A program made the translations under genes and the position numbers. Below, in pieces: positions 1-4,739 of a stretch of DNA of 6,594 nt (position 1 is its first letter; each line of letters begins with the position of its first letter). The notes beneath the pieces are model-generated. The model was not told the origin of the DNA. It was given only the letters and a program-made list of their open reading frames with translations, and made no database searches. The stretch is from Rickettsiales bacterium (GTDB taxonomy: Bacteria > Pseudomonadota > Alphaproteobacteria > Rickettsiales > Deianiraeaceae): contig CANCKZ010000041.1 in NCBI GenBank assembly GCA_947378695.1, forward strand, positions 1 to 6,594. Reading direction: 5' to 3'.

Positions 1-19
1 AATGCCATTTAACTTATGA
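1..19 (+). CDS. 3' end of an upstream gene, possibly a DNA methyltransferase (partial)
   Basis: In the frame starting at base 2 the window opens with five sense codons (M-P-F-N-L) and a TGA at 17-19. That TGA overlaps the ATG at 16-18 of the nuclease gene as ATGA, the same junction used twice elsewhere in this window. Nucleases of this family are often encoded directly behind a DNA methyltransferase, so the missing upstream gene may be one. That is inference from family context, because five codons cannot identify a product. Confidence 0.3.
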
Positions 20-481
20 CACAAAGAGCAGGCGGCAGTATAGCCAACGAAACAGGAATTACTTGAAAGCTTCGTTGCACAAACGCTTGACCGCAAAGGA
101 TATAAATTTATTGAAAAAAACAAGTTCAATGTTGCGATGACACTTAACCAAAAAATATACACACGCCAGTTGGTTCTTGCACAAACAATTTATAATACAC
201 GGTGGAAAGTGGATTTGATTGTTTATAATCCTAAAATAAAAATCACAACATTAATAATAGAATATAAATGGCAACAAGTCGGCGGAAGTGTTGATGGGAA
301 ATATCCTTACACAGTTCAAAACATAAAAGAACAAAGCCCATATCCTGCAATTATTCTGCTTGATGGCGAAGGCTACAAATGCGGTGCAAAAGAATGGTTG
401 AAAAAACAAATAGACAACAAGCTTCTTGGAGTTTTTAGTATGGGTGAATTTACAAAGTGGGTTAACCTTGGGAATTTATAA
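16..481 (+). pseudogene. PD-(D/E)XK nuclease superfamily protein, frameshifted near its N-terminus
   Basis: This is a small restriction-endonuclease-like protein. From the ATG at 16 the first frame gives MTQRAGGSIANETG, which looks like the standard N-terminus of this family, but it stops at TGA 64-66. The rest continues in the next frame from about base 56 (LLESFVAQTLDRKGY, then FIEKNKF), which is open from base 44 to the TAA at 479-481. Counted from the internal Met at 137, the core shows the nuclease signature: Asp26 in the VDLIVY strand, then E42-x-K44 in IEYKWQQ, followed by GGSVDGKYPY and DGEGYKCGAKEWL (76-88). Joined, the product is about 155-160 residues, close to the size I expect for the family. 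The Met at 137 is therefore an internal residue, not the true start, since it would remove about 45 conserved residues. A two-base loss or one-base gain near 55-62 explains the break. The alternatives are sequencing error or +1 frameshifting. The catalytic core looks intact, so the decay, if real, is recent. Confidence 0.8.
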
Positions 482-508
482 CTAGGGTGAAATTGTATAT
501 AATTACCA

Positions 509-522
509 TTTTTTTAAAAAAA
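509..522. repeat. T7A7 self-complementary tract
   Basis: Seven T (509-515) are followed directly by seven A (516-522), just upstream of the tRNA promoter region. It has no G or C, so it would make a poor hairpin. It may act as curved DNA upstream of the tRNA promoter. No function is proven. Confidence 0.3.
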
Positions 523-525
523 CTC

Positions 526-556
526 TTGACAATTAATTTATTATGATTTCAACAAT
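526..556 (+). promoter_or_regulatory. Putative promoter of tRNA-Glu
   Basis: A perfect TTGACA -35 box lies at 526-531, 40 bases before the mature tRNA. The best-looking -10 (TATGAT, 542-547) is only 10 bases away, which is too close. At a workable distance the best match is AACAAT (551-556, 19-base spacer, 4 of 6). The -35 is convincing and the -10 is not. Confidence 0.35.
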
Positions 557-570
557 GTTCGTTGCTTAAC

Positions 571-645
571 GGCCCCTTCATCTAGCGGTTAGGATGCCAC
601 CCTTTCACGGTGGAAGCACGGGTTCGATTCCCGTAGGGGTCACCA
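571..645 (+). tRNA. tRNA-Glu (anticodon UUC)
   Basis: It folds as a complete cloverleaf. The acceptor stem is 571-577 with 635-641, including one G-U pair. The D arm is ATC/GAT (580-582 with 593-595). The anticodon stem CCACC/GGTGG (597-601 with 609-613) encloses loop 602-608 with anticodon TTC at 604-606. The T arm is ACGGG/CCCGT (618-622 with 630-634) around TTCGATT. The discriminator is A642, and CCA is encoded at 643-645. An A discriminator with encoded CCA fits alphaproteobacterial tRNA-Glu. It reads GAA and GAG codons. It lies 90 bases after the broken nuclease gene and upstream of dnaN. Confidence 0.97.
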
Positions 646-662
646 TTTTCTTTGCAAAATGG
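643..662 (+). terminator. Hairpin at the tRNA 3' end, possible weak terminator or processing element
   Basis: CCATTTT (643-649) is perfectly complementary to AAAATGG (656-662) around a six-base loop. The left arm includes the tRNA CCA end. The downstream sequence is A-rich rather than a T tract, so intrinsic termination is doubtful. It may instead mark the 3' trailer of the tRNA precursor. Confidence 0.25.
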
Positions 663-678
663 AAAAAGTATTTTATAC

Positions 679-706
679 TTGACTTTTATCTTTTATAAAA
701 TATTTA
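679..706 (+). promoter_or_regulatory. Putative dnaN promoter
   Basis: TTGACT (679-684) matches a -35 box in five of six positions. With a 16-base spacer the -10 would be TATTTA (701-706), a weak match. Better -10-like words (TATAAA at 694, TAAAAT at 696) sit too close to this -35. Transcription would start about 25-30 bases before the dnaN ATG. The call rests mainly on the -35 and position. Confidence 0.3.
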
Positions 707-739
707 GAAATAAGTTCTTGAACAAATTTTAAAAAACAA

Positions 740-1864
740 ATGGAGTTTTCTGCTTCCACTGGCTTAGTTTTAAAAGCCCTTTCACGAGTTATAGGCGTGA
801 TTAATAAAACAGCAATATCCGAATACCTTTCCTGCGTCAAAATATCAGTGACAGATCAATTCATGGTTGAAACAACCAATATGGATGTCGTGGTTTCTTC
901 GTGGTTCAGCCTTGAAGATGTTGCAAAAAAAGGTGCAATTTGCGTTGATGCGCACTCACTTTTTGAGATTATCAAAAAACTTCCGAAGGAAAGCAATGTG
1001 AAATTTTCACTCGAAGCAAGCAGTGAATCTCTGCAATATTTAACAATTCAAAGTGGAAAATCAAAGTTTGACCTTGCCACTCTAAACCCAGAAAACTACC
1101 CAGAAACCCTTGTAACAATTAAGGATCAAACCGTGCAAATTCCACGAGAAGACCTTTTGTTTTTAGTCGACAAGGTGAAATCTTGCATTTACGCAAACGA
1201 AACACGATACAACATCAACGGAATGCTGCTAAATTTCAACAAAGAATTGGGTAAAATTTTCGGTATAGCAACCGATGGTCACCGCCTTGCTTACTCTTTC
1301 GTGCCAAATAACACGATGTCGGCAAGCCAAAAAGTGACAGTTCCACGCAAAATTATCCTTGAATTGAAGAAAATTTTGGACTCCGAAGACGGCGAAATCT
1401 CCATCGATGTTTCATCTTCAAAATTGACATTCAACTTTTCGCAATCACGCCTTACAACCAAGCTGATTGACGCAGAATTCCCAGACTACGAAAGAGTTAT
1501 TCCAAAAGACTACACCCATCATTTTGCAGTAAATACCAAAAATTTCCTCAATGCGATTGACCGCGTTTCCTCAATTTATTCAACCGGCACAAGTGAAATT
1601 GGCGTGCGATTGAACATTTCCACGACGGCGGTAAAAATTACATCAACGAAGGATATCAACCGCTCGTTTGATGAGCTAATCGCAACATTCACAAAGGAGG
1701 AAGAAATGCAAATTATGTGCAATTTCTTGTATATCAAAGAAATTTTGACGCTAATTGATTCGCCCGAGGTAAAAATTTTCGTGAAAGACTCAAATTTCCC
1801 AATTATAATAAAAGATTCCGACAACGAAAGCTTCTTTTATGTAATTATGCCTATGAAAATATGA
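740..1864 (+). CDS. dnaN: DNA polymerase III subunit beta (sliding clamp)
   Basis: DnaN forms the homodimeric ring that tethers DNA polymerase III and other clamp-binding proteins to DNA. The 374-residue length is normal for a three-domain clamp (roughly 1-120, 130-250, 255-374). Recognisable family motifs are ETRYNINGMLLN (154-165), ATDGHRLA (177-184), KLIDAEFPDYERVIP (241-255) and the C-terminal YVIMPMKI (367-374), the counterpart of the usual YVLPMR-like end that helps form the partner-binding pocket. The ATG at 740 gives a normal N-terminus (MEFSASTGLVLKAL). It has no clear Shine-Dalgarno sequence, only an A-rich leader. The gene follows tRNA-Glu and its stop overlaps the rpiB start as ATGA, so the two are probably one operon. 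dnaA and recF, common dnaN neighbours, are absent here. A strong internal Shine-Dalgarno sequence at 1694-1700 precedes in-frame Met323. Confidence 0.97.
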   Translation: MEFSASTGLVLKALSRVIGVINKTAISEYLSCVKISVTDQFMVETTNMDVVVSSWFSLEDVAKKGAICVDAHSLFEIIKKLPKESNVKFSLEASSESLQYLTIQSGKSKFDLATLNPENYPETLVTIKDQTVQIPREDLLFLVDKVKSCIYANETRYNINGMLLNFNKELGKIFGIATDGHRLAYSFVPNNTMSASQKVTVPRKIILELKKILDSEDGEISIDVSSSKLTFNFSQSRLTTKLIDAEFPDYERVIPKDYTHHFAVNTKNFLNAIDRVSSIYSTGTSEIGVRLNISTTAVKITSTKDINRSFDELIATFTKEEEMQIMCNFLYIKEILTLIDSPEVKIFVKDSNFPIIIKDSDNESFFYVIMPMKI

Positions 1865-2301
1865 AAAAAATCTTCATAGGTTCCGACCACGCAGGCTTCG
1901 AAGTGAAAACATTTTTGCTTCAATACCTTGCTGGACGCTACCAAAATTTTGATATTATTGACTGCGGAACTGACACTGTGGAGCGAACAAACTACCCAGA
2001 ACACTCGCATAAATTGGCAAAATCTTTGCAAAATGCGCAAAACAGCTTCGGCATTTTGATATGCGGTTCGGGAGTTGGCGTTTCGATTGTGGCAAATAGA
2101 TACTCTGGCGTGCGTGCGGCATTAATTTACAACGAAAAAATCGCAGAACTTTCACGACAGCACAACGATGCAAATGTCGCTTGCTTTGGTGCGAGGTTTT
2201 TCTCGATAAATGAAATTAAAGACATGGTTAACACTTTCCTCACAACGCCATTTTCTGGCGGAGTTCACATTGAAAGAGTGCAATCCATCGAAAATTTATA
2301 G
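1861..2301 (+). CDS. rpiB: Ribose-5-phosphate isomerase B
   Basis: RpiB interconverts ribose-5-phosphate and ribulose-5-phosphate in the non-oxidative pentose phosphate pathway, in the cytoplasm, and so supplies precursors for nucleotides. The 146-residue length is typical of the RpiB/LacAB family. Visible signatures are GSDHAGFEVK (7-16, with Asp9 and His10), ERTNYPEHS (41-49), CGSGVGVSIVANR (68-80) and SRQHNDANVACFGAR (98-112). By comparison with E. coli RpiB, Cys68 is the expected catalytic base and His101 the ring-opening residue; both are present. The ATG at 1861 overlaps the dnaN stop in ATGA, which suggests translational coupling and explains the lack of a Shine-Dalgarno sequence. The 3' end overlaps the convergent minus-strand gene by six bases. 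LacA/LacB-type isomerases are related, but the full RpiB motif set and absence of sugar-operon neighbours favour RpiB. Confidence 0.95.
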   Translation: MKKIFIGSDHAGFEVKTFLLQYLAGRYQNFDIIDCGTDTVERTNYPEHSHKLAKSLQNAQNSFGILICGSGVGVSIVANRYSGVRAALIYNEKIAELSRQHNDANVACFGARFFSINEIKDMVNTFLTTPFSGGVHIERVQSIENL

Positions 2302-2682
2302 TTTCGCAGGCGTTTTTTCGTAGTAATTGCACGAATCAAATGTGATGTCGTAACGCTTGTCTTCGATGGTGTTTATCGAATTTTCTTGAATTGGCAGCCA
2401 TTTTCTGAAAAATTCATCGCCATTACGCATTGCTGTGACGAAGGCGAACTCCTGTTTTTGGTCGTTTCGAAGGCATTTTTTTATGACGATTGAAAGCTCG
2501 TCGGAGACCATAAAGCTTTGGTTGGCGGTTGCTTCGTATGTGTCTTTTTTGGAATACATTTTGTCCGTAACTGTAATGATTACCTTGGTTTCGGCGGGTT
2601 TTTGTGGTTCGATTGGTGCTTTAATTTTAGCATTTGCAACCGTGCCGGCAAAAACGCAGAAAAATAACAAAAAATTACGCAT
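2296..2682 (-). CDS. Exported DUF2155-like protein
   Basis: This is a 128-residue protein of unknown function. It starts with a clear signal peptide (MRNFLLFFCVFAGTVANA, cleavage after residue 18), so it is probably periplasmic. The mature part matches the pattern I know for DUF2155: an opening strand segment (KVIITVTDKMYSKK), a middle SDELSIVIKKC ending in Cys70, a conserved tryptophan (FFRKWLP, Trp95), and RYDITFDSC ending in Cys118. The two cysteines probably form a disulfide. I chose the ATG at 2682 over one at 2733, because it puts the signal peptide at the very N-terminus and has AAGGA a few bases upstream. The longer form would reach to within four bases of the neighbouring permease start. 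It is convergent with rpiB, overlapping by six bases, and divergent from the Lol permease. The DUF2155 match is by pattern recall; protein-coding status is more certain than the family. Confidence 0.8.
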   Translation of the reverse strand: MRNFLLFFCVFAGTVANAKIKAPIEPQKPAETKVIITVTDKMYSKKDTYEATANQSFMVSDELSIVIKKCLRNDQKQEFAFVTAMRNGDEFFRKWLPIQENSINTIEDKRYDITFDSCNYYEKTPAKL

Positions 2683-2736
2683 TTTCCTTGAAAAAACTTT
2701 ATTGAGGAGTAGGGTTGTAAAACTAAAAGTCAAGAA

Positions 2737-3978
2737 ATGTCTATTTTTTTCATTGCATTGCGATACCTCACCTCCAAAAAATACAAATTTTTGCCGTCAT
2801 TTTCCGTTTTTTTGGCGTTTTTTGGCGTTTTTCTCAGCGTTGCGGTGTTAATTCTTGTGCTTTCGGTTATGAATGGGTTCAAGGTGGATTTTGAAAAGCT
2901 GATTATCGGCACTCGCCCGCATATTACGATTTATCCCGAGGGTAAATCCTTTGAAAGTGTGAAAAAAACCATTTCAAATGTGGAAAAACTGCAAAATAAG
3001 TTGAAAATCGAGACAACAGCGGAGGGCGTGACGAACGGGCAGGGCGTGTTAGTTTTTGAGGAAAAAACCTCTGGCGTTATGATAAAAGGCGTTGGCGAGC
3101 AATATTTTTCACGAAAAACCTTGAAAAATACCATTGTTGAAGGCAAAATGCAGGCTGGCGAAATTGTTATTGGCATTGAAATTGCGAAAACTTTGGGCGT
3201 TAATGTTGGCGATGAAATCACGATTTTATCCTCCAAAATGCGAAAAACTTTGTTTGGAGAAATGCCAATTCACAAGTCGTATAAGGTTTCCGGCTTTTTC
3301 AAGGTGGATATGTATGCCTACGATTCCACAATGGTTTTCATGGATGTTCAAAGTGCGAATGCGTTGGTTGGAAACTTGAATTTTGACGATGCAAACGCAA
3401 TTGAAGTTGTTCTTCAAAAGCCAAACTTAATGGAAGAACTCTACGAAGAAATGGTTCAAAACCCTTTGTTTGCAAGGAATTACATAACAAATTGGAAAAA
3501 TGATAACCAGTCTTTCATCGATGCAATTGCCACGCAAACGGCTGTGATGTTTTTAATTTTAAGTCTTTTTTTGATCATTTCAAGCTTCATAACATTTTCA
3601 ATGCTGTCTTCGGTTGCGAATGAAAAGCGTCGGTCTATTGCAATTTTACAGTCTTTTGGATATTCCGCAGGCGATGTTGTTAAAATATTCATAACATTTG
3701 GTGCCTTGATAGTTCTTCCGGCGATTGCCCTTGGTGCATTTTTTGGTTGCATTGTTGCGATGAATATTGAAAATATTAAAAATATTTTAGAGCAAGCGAG
3801 CGGAGCAAATATCTTCGATGGAGCCTACTACTTTCTTTCATACATTCCATCGGAAATTCACTATGGTAGTGTTGTAAAAGTTTGTGCGTTTTCTCTTGTG
3901 CTGTCAATGTTTTCCGTGGGAATACCAGCGTTGCGGTCAGGGCGGATATTGCCTCATGAATCACTAAGGTTTGAATAG
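2737..3978 (+). CDS. lolC/lolE-like: Lipoprotein-releasing ABC transporter permease, LolC/LolE family
   Basis: This is an inner-membrane permease of the Lol system, which with the ATPase LolD extracts outer-membrane lipoproteins from the inner membrane and passes them to LolA. The 413 residues show the family layout: a short cytoplasmic start (FIALRYLTSKK), TM1 at about 20-45 ending in SVMNGF (43-48), a large periplasmic domain with GIEIAKTLGVNVGDEITIL (146-164), then three membrane segments at about 268-292, 312-340 and 381-398. The cytoplasmic loop VANEKRRSIAILQSFGYS (293-310) is the usual ATPase-contacting region, and the C-terminus PALRSGRILPHESLRFE is diagnostic. The ATG at 2737 gives the standard N-terminus. 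GAGGAG at 2704-2709 is too far away to be its ribosome binding site. LolC and LolE cannot be told apart here; a single LolC/E-type protein may act as a homodimer. No lolD follows, which is unusual. Confidence 0.93.
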   Translation: MSIFFIALRYLTSKKYKFLPSFSVFLAFFGVFLSVAVLILVLSVMNGFKVDFEKLIIGTRPHITIYPEGKSFESVKKTISNVEKLQNKLKIETTAEGVTNGQGVLVFEEKTSGVMIKGVGEQYFSRKTLKNTIVEGKMQAGEIVIGIEIAKTLGVNVGDEITILSSKMRKTLFGEMPIHKSYKVSGFFKVDMYAYDSTMVFMDVQSANALVGNLNFDDANAIEVVLQKPNLMEELYEEMVQNPLFARNYITNWKNDNQSFIDAIATQTAVMFLILSLFLIISSFITFSMLSSVANEKRRSIAILQSFGYSAGDVVKIFITFGALIVLPAIALGAFFGCIVAMNIENIKNILEQASGANIFDGAYYFLSYIPSEIHYGSVVKVCAFSLVLSMFSVGIPALRSGRILPHESLRFE

Positions 3979-4057
3979 TTTTTTGCATTATTTTATTAAA
4001 TTTTCTGTTATACCTCAATGCTTGGGAAGTTTGTTGTGAAATCTTTTGCATAAATGA

Positions 4058-4333
4058 CTAAATAAATTGCACGCCTTTGCCAATGTCGCATCTTCTTCTC
4101 CAATTCGATTGATTCACCAATGCACTGTTTGCCTTGCGAAGAACAAAGTCCGGTTCCAGCTGGGCAAAAGCACAGACGGCAAGGAAATCTTCGTTTTCAA
4201 TGTTCATCCAATTCTTTGCATTTTTTCTGGCACGAATGTCGCTCCCTCGCTTTGATTGTGTTAGTCTGTCAAGAATTGATTGAAGAATTACTGCCCTCCA
4301 AAGAGCAACTTCCGGCGTAAGAATGTTTTGCAT
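4058..4333 (-). CDS. Small conserved-looking protein of unknown function
   Basis: This is a 91-residue protein that I cannot name. It looks genuinely coded: a compact, mostly helical sequence with ALWRAVILQSILDRL (10-24), a basic turn (SKRGSDIRARKNA), NWMNIENEDFLAVCAFAQLEPDFVLRKA (41-68) and a basic tail. The order W-R-A-V-I-L-Q, then W, then DF--VC--A-L-P--V resembles small hypothetical proteins of alphaproteobacteria and phages, from memory. There is no signal peptide or membrane segment, so it is probably cytoplasmic. The N-terminus MQNILTPEVALWRAV fits the ATG at 4333. The frame is open for about 35 more codons upstream but without ATG, GTG or TTG. There is no strong Shine-Dalgarno sequence. 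It lies alone on the minus strand, with its 3' end 79 bases from the convergent lol permease. The opposite strand carries competing open frames of similar length, but these lack any such pattern. Confidence 0.6.
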   Translation of the reverse strand: MQNILTPEVALWRAVILQSILDRLTQSKRGSDIRARKNAKNWMNIENEDFLAVCAFAQLEPDFVLRKANSALVNQSNWRRRCDIGKGVQFI

Positions 4334-4364
4334 ATCTGCATTTATTAGTTCGCAAAGTCTATAA

Positions 4365-4398
4365 ACTGCCTTTTTGCAAAAAGGAAGAGCAGGGCAGT
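4365..4398. repeat. Nested inverted repeats upstream of the small minus-strand gene
   Basis: CCTTTTTGCAAAAAGG (4369-4384) is a perfect 16-base palindrome. ACTGCC (4365-4370) can instead pair with GGCAGT (4393-4398), so two mutually exclusive foldings exist. The element lies 32-65 bases upstream of the ATG at 4333 on the minus strand, where an operator or leader hairpin would be expected. The role is inferred from position only. Confidence 0.4.
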
Positions 4399-4450
4399 CA
4401 CTAGTTCTAATGACACAAGCAATAGTGACACGAAACCATCAATCAACGCC

Positions 4451-4535
4451 TTGCTTTTGTGGTTTTTTTCAAGACCTGTCCCAATAGATTGTGACACGCC
4501 AACGCTTCAAAACTGCGAATGTTCTTGCTTTGTGG
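4451..4535 (+). repeat. Two diverged direct-repeat words
   Basis: TTGCTTTTGTGG (4451-4462) recurs as TTGCTTTGTGG (4525-4535). Each is preceded by AATAG and a GTGACACG word (4421-4432 and 4483-4498), but the spacings differ. This could be a decayed local duplication or chance in AT-rich DNA. Confidence 0.2.
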
Positions 4536-4690
4536 TGAAAAATGTGGTATGTTTTTGCATTAATTGTTTTACTTTGATGTCGAATTATATTTTTGCAAAT
4601 AGGGAGGCTAAATCGTAAGTGAAAATAGCAAGCTTAAATCACAAGTCCGAAACAGAGTCAACCGCAACTTTTTGTCGCTAAAACTGAACC

Positions 4691-4718
4691 TTGACATTTC
4701 CCATTTTGCGTTTAGAAG
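4691..4718 (+). promoter_or_regulatory. Putative thiG promoter
   Basis: A perfect TTGACA (4691-4696) lies 16 bases before TAGAAG (4713-4718), a four-of-six -10 match with both central A positions kept. Transcription would begin near 4725, leaving a leader of only about 15 bases before the thiG ATG, too short for a riboswitch. This is the best-spaced promoter in the window. Confidence 0.5.
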
Positions 4719-4739
4719 TCAAAAACTGTCATCACAAAA

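Larger units (their letters stand above)
4334..4739. other. 406-base region without a convincing gene
   Basis: This region separates the small minus-strand gene from thiG. It contains a perfect 16-base palindrome, two diverged copies of a TTGCTTTTGTGG-like word, three TGACAC words and, at its right end, the thiG promoter. One plus-strand frame is open from 4349 to about 4617 but is cysteine-rich, has no suitable start and resembles no family I know. A GTG-started 20-codon frame at 4619-4681 follows GGGAGG at 4602-4607, but it has no other support. I see no TPP riboswitch core (CTGAGA or a CTGATCTGGATAATGCC-like segment). Confidence 0.5.

Noticed and set aside
2683..2733. Longer start (ATG at 2733) for the DUF2155-like protein
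   Set aside because: It places 17 residues before the signal peptide and comes within four bases of the divergent permease start. The ATG at 2682 has an AAGGA upstream.
2435..2851. Plus-strand 138-codon open frame opposite the DUF2155-like gene
   Set aside because: It overlaps two better-supported genes, and its translation is low-complexity and matches no family, as expected of an antisense shadow.
4012..4026. Hairpin CTCAA/TTGGG as a terminator of the lol permease gene
   Set aside because: Only five pairs including a G-T, a three-base loop and no T tract behind it.
4067..4320. Two plus-strand open frames opposite the small minus-strand gene
   Set aside because: Their translations lack any domain-like pattern and are shadows of the minus-strand gene at 4058-4333, which has a structured sequence.
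4619..4681. 20-codon GTG-started leader peptide before thiG, after GGGAGG at 4602-4607
   Set aside because: The spacing of 11 bases is long, the frame is very short, and the putative thiG promoter lies downstream of it, so it would not be in the thiG transcript.
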